Assembly: GCF_010667575.1 (NCBI RefSeq)
Contig: NZ_JAABNT010000014.1
Span: forward strand, 49,966 to 113,965
Source of the DNA: Sulfitobacter sediminilitoris
GTDB taxonomy: Bacteria; Pseudomonadota; Alphaproteobacteria; Rhodobacterales; Rhodobacteraceae
Direction: 5' to 3'
DNA: 64,000 bases
Positions 55,202 to 64,000 of this stretch are shown here, in pieces. The notes beneath the pieces are model-generated. The model did no database searches. It was not told the DNA's origin and saw nothing but the letters and a program-made list of their open reading frames with translations. Each line of letters opens with the position of its first letter. Position 1 is the first letter of the stretch. A program made the translations under genes and the position numbers.

Positions 55202-55312
55202 TCTTGGTTCTCCTATGGTCCGCGATCCGGTTTTCGGGGCCATGTTGCACACATACTGCACACGGATTGGGGTGGTCTATCCCCCCGAGAGCGAAGACAG
55301 GCAAATGGCGAT
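55141..55312. repeat. Direct repeat copy B: dusA 5' end and promoter (candidate attachment site)
   Basis: This is the right-hand copy of the repeat described at 34489-34660. It is on the same strand and in the same orientation. Outside it to the right, weaker collinear similarity continues to a 17-base identical block at 55461-55477. The pair flanks the whole 20.65 kb catabolic region. Confidence 0.85.
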
Positions 55313-55704
55313 GACTAGTTGGATTTGTGACTGCGCCCCTTGCTCAATCGCTTGACCCAGCCCGGAGTCGACCGTCAATAGACCTCCGAGAAGCCGCTAA
55401 TTCCCTGTGCTTTTCGCGTGCAAACCATCCCCTAACTTATTGGTAAAAAGTCAGTTTCGTTCTACTCCTCCATCGGTCGCGGAGCGCTCGACTCGAGGTC
55501 AATCGCCAATACCGGACCTTCATGCCGTCAGCAGCGAATGACCGGTCCGAGCCCAATGCAGACGGAGCATTCCATCGCACTTATCGCAAGTCCGCTGGAA
55601 TGTGCTAATCTCGGCGAGAGCGTGAAAAGCGACGCATAATTCCGGAGGTTCGGGTTGGAAAAACAGAAATTCGTGCTGGCAAGTTTCTGGCAGGACCAGC
55701 GGCG
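55313..55704. other. Intergenic region before the adenylate cyclase gene
   Basis: About 390 bases. Up to 55477 it is diverged homologue of the sequence upstream of dusA at 34661-34821. After that I see no gene; the promoter of the cyclase gene must lie here. No further repeats noticed. Confidence 0.6.
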
Positions 55705-56664
55705 ATGACGCGGCCGTCTAAGGAATTGCTCGCCGTTTCGCGCCGTTGGATCGAAGCAATCCGACACAAGCGGAAAAACGAGCTGCGCAACATTCTGTCC
55801 GGACACGACCACCTGCGCTTCGTCGGTAGCGGCGAAGGCGAACTGTGGGCGGGTGATGCAGTACGCGAGGGTATCGGAGATTTTTTTGGAGTAATCCCGC
55901 AAATTTCCAAACACGATGAAACATTTGCCGAAGCATTCGAGAATGGTGAAACCGGATGGGCTTGCCTCACTCATGACATTGCTTTCGCCGATCAACCCGA
56001 CCGAACATTCCATGTAAGGACCACCTTGATCTTTGCGCTCGAAGACGGCGTCTGGAAGATCGTGCACCGCCATGGCTCGGTGCCGATCCCGAACATCGAG
56101 TTCACGGGAATCGAACAAAACGCCATTGCCGATCTGGTCGCTGCTGCGCGGAAAGGTTTCTCACTGGATCAGCGGGAAGGCTTTGCCTCGATCATGTTCA
56201 CTGACATCGTCAATTCCTCGCGCCTTGCATCGATGATGGGCGACCGCCTTTGGTCCTCCGAGGTGGCCCGGCACTTTGCCGCGCTGCGCAAAATCATCCA
56301 AGATGCAGACGGTGAGTTCGTAAAGTCATTGGGCGATGGAACCATGTCGAGCTTTCCGCAGCCAGCCAAGGCGCTACAGGCTGCGCGGGCTATCCTCCAA
56401 GCGAATGAGCAGTCCGACGGGCCTGCCATCGCTGTGCGCATCGGCATCCATACCGGCAAAGTCGTCCAGACAAAGGATGATTTCTTTGGGACCGTTGTCA
56501 ACAAGGCCGCCCGAATAGCTGCCCTCGCAGCACCCGGCGAAATCCAAGTCTCTGATGCCACTCGAAAAATGGTCAGCGAAACGCGGGATTACCGCTTTGC
56601 CTACACCACTTCGGTGCAGTTGCAAGGGCTTGAAGGCGAGCACCTAATTCATCGGCTGGACTAA
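55705..56664 (+). CDS. Class III adenylate cyclase with N-terminal NTF2-like domain
   Basis: This probable cytoplasmic cAMP-forming enzyme has 319 residues. Residues about 8-125 resemble a SnoaL/NTF2-like ligand domain (nuclear transport factor fold). Residues about 155-319 are the cyclase catalytic domain with the two metal Asp residues (Asp167 in FTDIVNS, Asp211 in SLGDGT), the base-specifying Lys207 and Asp259, and transition-state residues Asn266 and Arg270. All catalytic residues are present, so the domain should be active as a homodimer. It stands alone, so its signal is unknown. Confidence 0.85.
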   Translation: MTRPSKELLAVSRRWIEAIRHKRKNELRNILSGHDHLRFVGSGEGELWAGDAVREGIGDFFGVIPQISKHDETFAEAFENGETGWACLTHDIAFADQPDRTFHVRTTLIFALEDGVWKIVHRHGSVPIPNIEFTGIEQNAIADLVAAARKGFSLDQREGFASIMFTDIVNSSRLASMMGDRLWSSEVARHFAALRKIIQDADGEFVKSLGDGTMSSFPQPAKALQAARAILQANEQSDGPAIAVRIGIHTGKVVQTKDDFFGTVVNKAARIAALAAPGEIQVSDATRKMVSETRDYRFAYTTSVQLQGLEGEHLIHRLD

Positions 56665-57381
56665 AGGAATGAGTTGGGAATGGTCTGAACATTTTTTTGT
56701 TCGACGGCGGGTTTATCCGCATGTGAGACATCGAGCGCAACCGCAGCGGATGGCCGGTGTTGGTAAAAGCGGACCCTGCTTCGTTGCCGACCAGCGCCAA
56801 GTGGCCGGTATCAGACGTTTTGCAGACATCTGAGCAAAACGCTCAGATGACCGAGACGAGCCCATTGCAGTCGTATCAGAACAAGGGCTTTTCGCATTTG
56901 CAGCATCAACTCGGCACTCGCGACCGGCCCAAAGCTACCGCTGACTGAATCTCACAGCGCTGCGGTGCTTCTCCCAGAAGCGGACATTTGAGAGCGTAGC
57001 AACTTAAGGGGCATATGACCGCCATTTGGATAAACCCTTGTTTCGTCATAAATCGATTCAGGGCTGCGATCCACCTATTGCACATACCCTTTCGTGGCTA
57101 AAATCAGCGCCCTTAGTTTGACCCGGAGTAGAATGTCAAACGCATCTCTCGGATCATCATCCCTTTGCATGCGCATCTCGCCACGGTGCTACGCGTCCAG
57201 GAATAGCGCGACAACGTCTGTCGCGATGTCAGAAAGAAAACGCTCTGGCTTCGCACGCTCAGAGCGAATAGCCGATATGGCCTTCAGCTGCCAAGATCGG
57301 CATTTGCCTTGACAGACGATTGTGAACTGCACCGGAGGTCGATAGGTTTAATGTACAAAACAACGTTAAAGGCGGTCTCTC
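56665..57381. other. Intergenic region, no gene identified
   Basis: About 720 bases between the cyclase and the LysR gene. It contains a 9 bp-stem hairpin at 56827-56849 and short frames without recognisable motifs. It may include decayed gene fragments, but none can be identified. Confidence 0.55.
56827..56849. terminator. Perfect 9 bp hairpin downstream of the cyclase gene
   Basis: CATCTGAGC and GCTCAGATG form a perfect stem with a 5-base loop about 160 bases after the cyclase stop. No T-tract follows, so it is only a possible transcript end. Confidence 0.4.
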
Positions 57382-58290
57382 TTGTCATTCACGCTGAGGC
57401 AACTCCGCTACTTTGTAGCTGTCGCGGAGCATGGTTCGGTCAGCGCGGGCGCGCAGTCCTTGTCGATCTCGCAGAGCGCTGTCACCGAATCCATCAAGGA
57501 TCTTGAAGCTGATCTGGGCGTTGCGCTTTTTGATCGTCACTCAAGAGGGTTGCGCATTACGCATCGCGGCCACCAGTTCTTGCGCCATGCCACATCGATC
57601 CTTGCAGAGGTCGCGGTGGCCCGGGGTGCCTTCGAGGATGAAAGCCAGACGGCGCGAGGACGGTTGCATCTTGGCCTGACGTCCTTGGTGGCAGGGTACG
57701 TTATCTCTGACCTTTTGGCGAAATACCGGCGGGCCAATCCGCAGGTTGAAATCAGTGCGATTGAGGAATCGGGAGAGTATCTCGAACACCTTCTGATCGG
57801 CGGCGAAATGGATGTCGCCGTCATGATGACTTCTAAAATGACCGGACGCTCCGCCCTCTATTCAGAGACGCTGGACGTTTCACCCTACCGGCTCTGGATG
57901 CCTATAGGGCACCGTTTGGCGAGCCAGAACAGCATCAGTTTGGCAGACCTTAAGAACGAGCCGTTGATCATGCTAAACCTTGACGAAATGGAGCAAGAGA
58001 CGGTTAAGTTGCTCTCTGCTTTGGGGACCCGCCCGAAAGTCGCCTTCAGCACCAGATCGGTAGAGGCCGTTCGTTCTTTGGTGGCTACGGGAGCAGGCGT
58101 CGCTTTGTTACCGGATCTCGTTTACCGGCCATGGTCACTGGAAGGAGACCGGATTGAGGCACGTGATGTATCGGGCGCGTTGCCGGTCGTTCAGGTCGGT
58201 CTGGTTTGGCGCAAGGGATTGCAATTATCCGCGGCTGCGCGCGAATTTATCGATGTTGCGCAAGCCCACAAGATGATCAGTAACGACTGA
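57382..58290 (+). CDS. LysR-family transcriptional regulator
   Basis: This 302-residue regulator has a winged HTH at residues about 1-60 (MSFTLRQLRYFVAVAEHGSVSAGAQSL with QSAVTESIKDLE) and a type 2 periplasmic-binding-like effector domain from about 90. It precedes a polyamine-type ABC operon on the same strand by 122 bp. A perfect 17 bp palindrome lies in that gap, making the operon a likely target. The gene may respond to a polyamine or its product. Confidence 0.9.
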   Translation: MSFTLRQLRYFVAVAEHGSVSAGAQSLSISQSAVTESIKDLEADLGVALFDRHSRGLRITHRGHQFLRHATSILAEVAVARGAFEDESQTARGRLHLGLTSLVAGYVISDLLAKYRRANPQVEISAIEESGEYLEHLLIGGEMDVAVMMTSKMTGRSALYSETLDVSPYRLWMPIGHRLASQNSISLADLKNEPLIMLNLDEMEQETVKLLSALGTRPKVAFSTRSVEAVRSLVATGAGVALLPDLVYRPWSLEGDRIEARDVSGALPVVQVGLVWRKGLQLSAAAREFIDVAQAHKMISND

Positions 58291-58298
58291 TACGGTCA

Positions 58299-58315
58299 TA
58301 TCGGAATTTCCGATA
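58299..58315. promoter_or_regulatory. Perfect 17 bp palindrome, LysR-type operator candidate
   Basis: TATCGGAATTTCCGATA is symmetric around a central T and contains the T-N11-A pattern typical of LysR binding sites (T at 58301, A at 58313). It begins 9 bases after the lysR stop and about 100 bases before the binding protein gene start. Confidence 0.7.
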
Positions 58316-58412
58316 CCATTATTCTGTTAATTGAATTTGTGATTGCAGCGCGACTCCCCCACGGTGAAGGAAAACAGAGAAACTCATGATGCGTTCAAAG
58401 GGGAGACTGCAG

Positions 58413-59573
58413 ATGAAACATGTCTTGAAATCAAGTATAACACTGGTTCTGGCGCTGACCGTTGCAGGTCAGGCCACAGCACAAACAATGATTACCGAAC
58501 TTGGCGCAGGCGAAGGTGAGCTGAACATCGTCGCATGGCCTGGCTATCTAGAACGTGGCGAGACATCGCCCGATTTTGACTGGATCACCGGATTTGAAGA
58601 AGCCACCGGCTGTATGGTCAACGTCAAGACCGCGAACACCAGTGACGAGATGGTCGCTCTGATGAACGAAGGCGGGTTTGATTTGGTCACGGCCTCTGGC
58701 GATGCGTCGCTGCGCATGGTCGCAGGCAACCGCGTCCAGCCCATCAACATTGATCTAATCCCAAGCTGGTCGACCGTCGATGACCGCCTTAAGGAAGCGC
58801 CGTGGCACTACGTCGATGGGACACACTATGGTGTGCCTTATATGTGGGGCCCGAACGTCCTGATGTATTCCACCGAAGTCTTCCCCGAAGCGCCGACCAG
58901 CTGGGACGTCGTCTTCAAGGCGATGGACCTGCCCGATGGTCAGCCAAACGCAGGCCGCGTTCAAGCCTATGACGGCCCGATCCACATTGCAGATGCGGCC
59001 AATTATCTGATGTTCCACCAGCCGGAGCTGGGCATCGTATCGCCCTACGAACTTAATCAGGAGCAATACGACGCGGCGCTTGATCTTCTCCGGGAGCAAC
59101 GCACGATTGTCAGCCGCTACTGGCATGATGCTTTCATCCAGATCGACGACTTCAAGAACGAAGGCATGGCTGCGTCTGGAACTTGGCCGTTTCAGGTGAA
59201 CCTACTTCAAGGCGACAACACACCTGTTGCGTCCACCATTCCGCAAGAAGGTGCGACGGGTTGGGCTGACTCAACAATGATGCATGTCGATGCAGACAAC
59301 CCGAACTGCAGCTATATGTGGATGGAGCATTCTCTGGCCTCCAATCTACAAGCAGATTTGTCGGTCTGGTTTGGAGCCAACCCAGCCGTACCTGCGGCTT
59401 GTACAGACGGCCGCGGTATGCAAACTGCCGAAGGCTGTACCTTGAACGGTCTTGATGATTTCGACCGCATCAAATTCTGGACCACACCGGTCTCCTCCTG
59501 TGAGAGTCAGGATGAATGCGTGCCCTACTATCGCTGGGTATCCGATTACATCGGCGTCATCGGCGGTCGGTAA
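58413..59573 (+). CDS. Spermidine/putrescine-type ABC transporter substrate-binding protein (PotD/PotF-like)
   Basis: This periplasmic binding protein of 386 residues has a signal peptide ([24 protein letters not shown]). The mature part has [14 protein letters not shown] near residue 42, [20 protein letters not shown] and [18 protein letters not shown], as in PotD-family proteins. The ATG at 58413 follows GGGGAG with proper spacing; an upstream ATG pair at 58386/58389 lacks this. It is first in the operon. Substrate is a polyamine or related cation by family, not proven. Confidence 0.88.
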   Translation: MKHVLKSSITLVLALTVAGQATAQTMITELGAGEGELNIVAWPGYLERGETSPDFDWITGFEEATGCMVNVKTANTSDEMVALMNEGGFDLVTASGDASLRMVAGNRVQPINIDLIPSWSTVDDRLKEAPWHYVDGTHYGVPYMWGPNVLMYSTEVFPEAPTSWDVVFKAMDLPDGQPNAGRVQAYDGPIHIADAANYLMFHQPELGIVSPYELNQEQYDAALDLLREQRTIVSRYWHDAFIQIDDFKNEGMAASGTWPFQVNLLQGDNTPVASTIPQEGATGWADSTMMHVDADNPNCSYMWMEHSLASNLQADLSVWFGANPAVPAACTDGRGMQTAEGCTLNGLDDFDRIKFWTTPVSSCESQDECVPYYRWVSDYIGVIGGR

Positions 59574-59635
59574 GCCTCTCAGAAAGATGCGCCCGCTGCA
59601 CGTTTGTGTGGTGGGCCCAAATCCCGGGACACCCC

Positions 59636-60616
59636 ATGACTTCTGCAATTCGTTTTTCGGGCGTTTCGCGCCACTATGGCGACGTGAAAGCTGTCGATCG
59701 CGTCGACATTGATATCGCTGAGGGCGAATTTTTCGCGATGCTTGGGCCATCGGGTTCGGGAAAAACGACCTGCCTGCGCCTGATTGCAGGATTTGAACGC
59801 CCGACAGCCGGAGACATCGAAATTTTCGGGCAGGTCGTGCAAGGTACGCCCCCTTACAAGCGCAACGTGAACACCGTATTTCAGGATTACGCGCTCTTCC
59901 CGCATCTCAATGTACGCGACAACGTTGCCTATGGCCTGATGATCGCAGGACAGATGAAAGCGACGCGGCAGAAGGCGGCGGATGAAGCGTTGGAAATGGT
60001 AGCACTTGGTGGCTACGGCGACCGCAAGCCTTCGGCATTGTCCGGCGGACAACGCCAGCGAGTTGCTCTGGCCCGCGCATTGGTCAACAAGCCCAAAGCG
60101 TTGCTCTTGGACGAGCCATTGGGCGCCCTCGATCTCAAACTGCGGGAACAGATGCAGGAAGAGTTGAAGGTCCTGCAACGCAACCTTGGCATCACCTTTG
60201 TCTTTGTTACCCATGATCAAAGCGAGGCTCTATCGATGGCCGACCGCGTTGCGGTCTTTAATGATGGTAAGATCATCCAAGTCGGTACACCCGAGGCGAT
60301 TTATTATCGACCCGAGCAGCCGTTTGTGGCGGATTTTGTGGGCTCTTCCAACGTCTTGCCTCCTGAATTCGTCGCGAAACTAACGGGAACAAAGGCCCAC
60401 GGCGCAGTCCGCCCCGAAGCCGTATCTCTGGCCGCACAAGGTCACGCTGCGCAGGTGAAAACTGTGAGTTTTCTGGGCACGGCCACGCGTGTCAGCCTTG
60501 ATGTAGCAGGCACGCCGATGACGATGCTGCTGCCCAAAGGCGCGGTGATCCCCAAAAGTGGCGAGACGGTCCATGTCGACTGGGCAGCCGATGATCTGCA
60601 TGTGATGGGCGCATGA
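59636..60616 (+). CDS. Polyamine-type ABC transporter ATP-binding protein (PotA-like)
   Basis: This 326-residue subunit contains Walker [10 protein letters not shown] near residue 38-46, [12 protein letters not shown] near 82, the signature LSGGQRQR near 135 and Walker [14 protein letters not shown]-terminal TOBE-type regulatory region ends in [12 protein letters not shown]. The ATG at 59636 was chosen because the preceding in-frame residues look non-coding. It overlaps the first permease gene by 4 bp. Confidence 0.93.
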   Translation: MTSAIRFSGVSRHYGDVKAVDRVDIDIAEGEFFAMLGPSGSGKTTCLRLIAGFERPTAGDIEIFGQVVQGTPPYKRNVNTVFQDYALFPHLNVRDNVAYGLMIAGQMKATRQKAADEALEMVALGGYGDRKPSALSGGQRQRVALARALVNKPKALLLDEPLGALDLKLREQMQEELKVLQRNLGITFVFVTHDQSEALSMADRVAVFNDGKIIQVGTPEAIYYRPEQPFVADFVGSSNVLPPEFVAKLTGTKAHGAVRPEAVSLAAQGHAAQVKTVSFLGTATRVSLDVAGTPMTMLLPKGAVIPKSGETVHVDWAADDLHVMGA

Positions 60617-61554
60617 GTGATCAGGCCTTCATAGATCGCAACATCGGTTTGCTTGGCCGAATATCGGACGCACTGTGGCGCAAGCCGTCGATGCTGATCT
60701 TCTTGCTGATCCTGCCACCAGCATTATGGCTCGGTATCATATATCTGGGGTCACTCTTTGCACTACTGGCGCAGAGCTTCTTCTCGATTGATGAGTTCAC
60801 TGGCCAGATTCAATATGAGTGGACGCTGAAAACCTACGGTGAGCTGTTTCGCCCTTCAAATTTCGACATCATTGTCCGCACGGTCGTGATGGCGGCCGCA
60901 GTCACAATCGGTGCGGCAATAATCGGCTTCCCAGTGGCCTATTACGCCGCGCGATATGCACGCGGTAAATGGAAGGCGATCTTTTATCTCGGCATCATGA
61001 TGCCGCTGTGGTCGTCCTACTTGGTGAAAGTGTATTCGTGGAAGTTGATCCTCGCCAAGGAGGGCATACTGAATTGGCTGTTCGAGACTTTGCATCTCAG
61101 TTGGCTTCTTAACGCTTATCTGTCGATCCCGATTATCGGTGGAAATTCCCTGTCGGTGAGTGTGACCGGCACTTTCCTTGTGTTCCTCTATGTCTGGCTC
61201 CCCTTCATGATCCTTCCCATTCAAGCGTCGCTTGAACGGGTGCCCATCTCGATGCTGGAAGCTTCAGGAGATCTGGGCGCACGCCCATCGCAAACCGTCC
61301 GTCATGTCTTGCTGCCATTAGCCCTTCCGGGTGTGATCGCGGGATCGATCTTTACCTTCTCGTTGACGCTGGGCGACTACATCATTCCGCAGATCGTCGG
61401 GTCCTCGCGGCGGTTTATCGGGCAAGCGGTGTATGCCTTCCAAGGGACGGCAGGAAACATCCCGTTGGCGGCGGCCTTCGCCGTGGTCCCGATCTTACTG
61501 ATGGCCGTCTATCTTTGGATTGCAAAGCGTAAGGGGGCTTTCGATGCACTCTGA
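60613..61554 (+). CDS. Polyamine-type ABC transporter permease (PotB-like)
   Basis: This inner-membrane permease has 313 residues and six helices after an N-terminal hydrophobic start. The EAA-type coupling motif appears as [25 protein letters not shown] near residue 215-240. It overlaps the ATPase gene as ATGA and the second permease by about 11 bp, so the operon is tightly coupled. Confidence 0.92.
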   Translation: MSDQAFIDRNIGLLGRISDALWRKPSMLIFLLILPPALWLGIIYLGSLFALLAQSFFSIDEFTGQIQYEWTLKTYGELFRPSNFDIIVRTVVMAAAVTIGAAIIGFPVAYYAARYARGKWKAIFYLGIMMPLWSSYLVKVYSWKLILAKEGILNWLFETLHLSWLLNAYLSIPIIGGNSLSVSVTGTFLVFLYVWLPFMILPIQASLERVPISMLEASGDLGARPSQTVRHVLLPLALPGVIAGSIFTFSLTLGDYIIPQIVGSSRRFIGQAVYAFQGTAGNIPLAAAFAVVPILLMAVYLWIAKRKGAFDAL

Positions 61555-62350
61555 CCGCGCACGCTTGGGCCTCAAGATCGCGGCAGGTTTCGGCCTTGCA
61601 TTCATGCATCTGCCGATACTGCTGATCTTTGTTTACGCCTTCACGACCGAAGATAAGTCGTACCAGTGGCCTCCTCCCGGCTTCACGCTAAAATGGTTCG
61701 CGGTCACGTGGGGCCGGACGGACGTCTGGGAGGCGCTGTCGCTCTCCCTCAAGGTCGCGAGTATATCGACCGTGATCGCGTTGATCCTCGGCACGCTGTG
61801 TGCCGCAGCGGTGAGCCGCACGAAGTTTTTCGGGCGTGAGGTGATTTCGCTTCTCGTGATCCTCCCCATTGCCTTGCCGGGCATCATCACCGGTATCTCG
61901 CTGCGCTCTGCCTTTAACCTGGCGGATATTCCCTTCAGCTTCTGGACCATCGTTCTGGGCCACGCAACGTTCTGTGTGGTGGTTGTCTATAACAACGCAG
62001 TGGCACGGTTCCGGCGGGTATCCGGTTCTTTGGTCGAGGCGTCGATGGATCTGGGAGCAAACAGTTTTCAGACCTTCCGCTATGTGATCCTACCGAACAT
62101 CTCTACGGCGTTGCTTGCGGGCGGAATGCTCGCCTTTGCTCTGTCGTTCGACGAGGTCATCGTGACTACTTTCACCGCTGGCCAACAGCAAACCTTGCCC
62201 ATCTGGATGCTTGAAGAACTGGTGCGCCCGCGCGAACGCCCCGTGACCAATGTGGTTGCGATGGTCGTGGTTCTGGTCACCTTCCTGCCCATCCTCGCAG
62301 CTTACTATCTGACACGCGGTACCGATACGGTCGCCGGTCAGGGCAAATAA
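61544..62350 (+). CDS. Polyamine-type ABC transporter permease (PotC-like)
   Basis: This 268-residue inner-membrane permease has six helices and a coupling motif [21 protein letters not shown] near residue 170-190. The ATG at 61544 is preceded by AAGGGGGC, a fair ribosome-binding site, and overlaps the potB-like stop. Together with the upstream genes it forms a full importer. Confidence 0.92.
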   Translation: MHSDRARLGLKIAAGFGLAFMHLPILLIFVYAFTTEDKSYQWPPPGFTLKWFAVTWGRTDVWEALSLSLKVASISTVIALILGTLCAAAVSRTKFFGREVISLLVILPIALPGIITGISLRSAFNLADIPFSFWTIVLGHATFCVVVVYNNAVARFRRVSGSLVEASMDLGANSFQTFRYVILPNISTALLAGGMLAFALSFDEVIVTTFTAGQQQTLPIWMLEELVRPRERPVTNVVAMVVVLVTFLPILAAYYLTRGTDTVAGQGK

Positions 62351-62382
62351 ACCGAAATAACAATACGAAAGGGAGTGACACC

Positions 62383-63807
62383 ATGGAAACGAATATGCTG
62401 ATCGGTGGATCGTTCGAGGCGGGTACGGATACTGAAGAGTCGGTGCTCAATCCGCGCAGCGGTGAAACCATCCTTAAGCTCGCCGAGGCGAACAGCGACC
62501 AAATCAACCGTGCAGTCGGCTCCGCGCGTGCGGCTTTCGCGCATTGGTCCCGCACCACGCCGTCGGAGCGTTCCGCCAAGCTGCTGGCAATCGCGGACGC
62601 AGTTGATGCCAATCTCGAAGAACTGGCCCAGCTTGAAGCGTTGAACTGCGGCAAGCCCATCAACGAAGTCCGGAACGAAGAAGTTCCTGCTGTCGCGGAC
62701 TGCTTCCGCTATTTCGCGGGTGCTGTTCGCAATATGCACACCTCCGCCGCTGGAGAATACATGGAGGGGCATACCTCTATGGTGCGCCGTGATCCGATTG
62801 GCGTCGTGGCCTCCATCGCGCCATGGAACTACCCTATGATGATGATGGCTTGGAAGTTGGCTCCGGCACTGGCGGGCGGTAATACAGTCGTGCTGAAACC
62901 ATCCGAGCAGACACCCCTGACGGCCCTCCGACTGGCCAAACTGATGGCCGACATCCTGCCAGAAGGGGTCGTCAATGTAGTCATCGGTCAAGGTGCGAGC
63001 GTTGGCAATACGCTCATCAGCCATCCTGACGTCGATATGGTCTCGATCACGGGCGATGTTGCGACGGGTAAGAAGGTGCTGCAAGCCGCCTCCAAGACCG
63101 TCAAACGCACGCATCTGGAATTGGGCGGCAAGGCACCCGTCATCGTGTTCGACGATGCCGATCTGAGCCGCGTCGTCGATGGGCTCAAGGCGTTTGGCTA
63201 TTACAACGCGGGTCAGGATTGTACTGCTGCCTGCCGGATCTATGCCGGATCGAAAGTCTATGAAAAGCTTGTGGCTGAACTATCATCCGCCGTGTCAACG
63301 ATCGTCTATGACAACGCAGATGATACGCTGAACGAAATTCCTCCGCTCATCTCCATGCGCCAGCGCGACCGCGTTGCAAGCTTCGTTGAGCGGACCCGCG
63401 AGCACAAGCATATGGAAATCACAACTGGCGGTGTGATTCACAGCGGGAGCGGCTTCTACTACCAGCCGACCGTTATCGCAGGTGCACTACAATCCGATGA
63501 AATCGTCCAGCGCGAGGTCTTTGGCCCCGTGGTGTCCGTCACGCGATTCACAGACCCTGACGAGGCTGTCACATGGGCGAATGATAGCGATTACGGGCTG
63601 GCCTCATCGATCTGGACACAGGATGTGGGCCGCGCGATGGATGTCTCAGCGCGCCTTCGCTATGGCTGTACATGGATCAACACGCATTTCATGCTGGTGA
63701 ATGAAATGCCCCACGGCGGACTGAAACAATCCGGCTACGGGAAAGATATGTCGATGTACGCGCTTGAGGATTACACGGCCGTAAGGCACGTGATGATTGC
63801 GCATTGA
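62383..63807 (+). CDS. NAD-dependent aldehyde dehydrogenase, aminobutyraldehyde/betaine-aldehyde type
   Basis: This 474-residue enzyme oxidises an aldehyde to an acid. Catalytic Cys280 (GQDCTAACR) and Glu246 (LELGGKAPV) are present, and FPVxGP-like contexts (EVFGPVVSV) follow. Relatives close to polyamine transporters oxidise 4-aminobutyraldehyde made from putrescine. A good ribosome-binding site (AAAGGGAG) precedes the ATG. It lies 32 bp after the permease gene, so it is the last gene of this operon. Confidence 0.88.
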   Translation: METNMLIGGSFEAGTDTEESVLNPRSGETILKLAEANSDQINRAVGSARAAFAHWSRTTPSERSAKLLAIADAVDANLEELAQLEALNCGKPINEVRNEEVPAVADCFRYFAGAVRNMHTSAAGEYMEGHTSMVRRDPIGVVASIAPWNYPMMMMAWKLAPALAGGNTVVLKPSEQTPLTALRLAKLMADILPEGVVNVVIGQGASVGNTLISHPDVDMVSITGDVATGKKVLQAASKTVKRTHLELGGKAPVIVFDDADLSRVVDGLKAFGYYNAGQDCTAACRIYAGSKVYEKLVAELSSAVSTIVYDNADDTLNEIPPLISMRQRDRVASFVERTREHKHMEITTGGVIHSGSGFYYQPTVIAGALQSDEIVQREVFGPVVSVTRFTDPDEAVTWANDSDYGLASSIWTQDVGRAMDVSARLRYGCTWINTHFMLVNEMPHGGLKQSGYGKDMSMYALEDYTAVRHVMIAH

Positions 63808-63854
63808 TGTTGTGATCGTGCCTATTGCGGTATGTTACTAATCAGATGACGCAT

Positions 63855-64000
63855 TGGACCTGTCCCGTTTTCGTGCCGCTCCAAGTGCTCGTTTAAGCCA
63901 CTTTCCTTTCGAAGGCGACCGGGCTTTTCCAGCCCAATGCTGAATGCCGCCGTCGCGGATTGTAGAAGCCGTTGATGTATTGGAAGATGGCCAACTCGGC
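63855..64000 (-). mobile_element. IS3-family insertion sequence, cut by right edge
   Basis: The transposase gene 3' end (63893-64000) is near one end of the element. A sequence starting TGGACCTGTCCCG at about 63855 is a likely terminal inverted repeat; its outer boundary cannot be set without the other end. It lies 47 bases after the aldehyde dehydrogenase stop. Confidence 0.6.
63893..64000 (-). CDS. IS3-family transposase, C-terminal fragment
   Basis: The last 35 codons read AELAIFQYINGFYNPRRRHS, then ALGWKSPVAFERKVA and a stop. The Y-I-x-x-F-Y-N-x-x-R-R-H-S-A-L-G-x-x-S-P-x-x-F pattern is diagnostic for the integrase core of IS3 (OrfB). The start lies beyond the window. The gene runs leftwards, convergent with the aldehyde dehydrogenase gene. 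Confidence 0.85.
   Translation of the reverse strand, partial: AELAIFQYINGFYNPRRRHSALGWKSPVAFERKVA

Noticed and set aside
57094..57312. Short frames in the region before the LysR gene
   Set aside because: No motif, no coding bias, and stops in the most plausible frames; treated as non-coding.
1..64000. tRNA, rRNA or CRISPR arrays
   Set aside because: No cloverleaf-like, rRNA-like or regularly spaced repeat structure was noticed on reading; a dedicated scan was not possible.

Overview
The window looks like a chromosomal segment of a marine alphaproteobacterium of the Roseobacter group (Rhodobacteraceae). This rests on recognising families and gene order, not on a database search: GC-rich codons, a yajC-secD-secF-ccmABC block, a heterotetrameric sarcosine oxidase locus, a yfgM-bamB-der cluster, ccmI-ruvX-DUF1289, and many ABC transporters for small organic solutes.

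Positions 1-34.5 kb are mostly conserved backbone. A minus-strand run goes from yajC through secD, secF, a TauE/SafE permease and a Mth938-type protein into ccmA, ccmB and ccmC, which is cut by the left edge. Then come serS, a TspO-like membrane protein, der, bamB and a YfgM-like gene. These are followed by an RND efflux pair with an unusually long permease, a DUF302 protein, an Atm1-type ABC exporter, a LysM protein, a LOG-family protein and an iron superoxide dismutase. The soxB/D/A/G genes follow, with small unannotated genes between soxB and soxD. The block ends with ccmI-ruvX-DUF1289, a phytanoyl-CoA dioxygenase-like gene, a second TauE permease and dusA.

Positions about 34.5-55.2 kb look like a 20.65 kb catabolic island inserted in the 5' end of dusA. 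A roughly 170 bp direct repeat (about 88% identical by eye) carries the first 20 codons of dusA plus its upstream region, and it occurs once at intact dusA and once as a truncated copy at 55.14-55.32 kb. No integrase gene is visible between the copies. The island has three transcription groups. (1) An Lrp-type regulator precedes a DmdA/GcvT-like protein, an OsmC protein, a crotonase-fold protein lacking both usual catalytic Glu residues, and an acyl-CoA ligase. (2) A leftward operon encodes a ribose-type ABC transporter with two permeases, an SDR, a HIBADH-family enzyme, a ThuA protein and a FAH-family hydrolase. (3) A divergent rightward operon starts with an unusual regulator, a winged helix fused to a cytoplasmic ABC-type solute-binding domain, followed by three SDRs, an M24-fold protein with one metal ligand changed to Cys, and an FMN lactate-dehydrogenase-type enzyme. 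The LRA5/DHRS6-like SDR, the FAH hydrolase and the lactate dehydrogenase together fit the end of a non-phosphorylative deoxysugar-acid pathway giving pyruvate and lactate. Two palindromic operator-like sites 21 bp apart lie in the divergent intergenic region.

Positions 55.3-64 kb hold a stand-alone adenylate cyclase with an NTF2-like front domain. A LysR regulator with a perfect 17 bp palindrome follows, then a spermidine/putrescine-type ABC transporter with an aldehyde dehydrogenase. The right edge cuts the 3' end of an IS3-family transposase. I saw no tRNA, rRNA or CRISPR.
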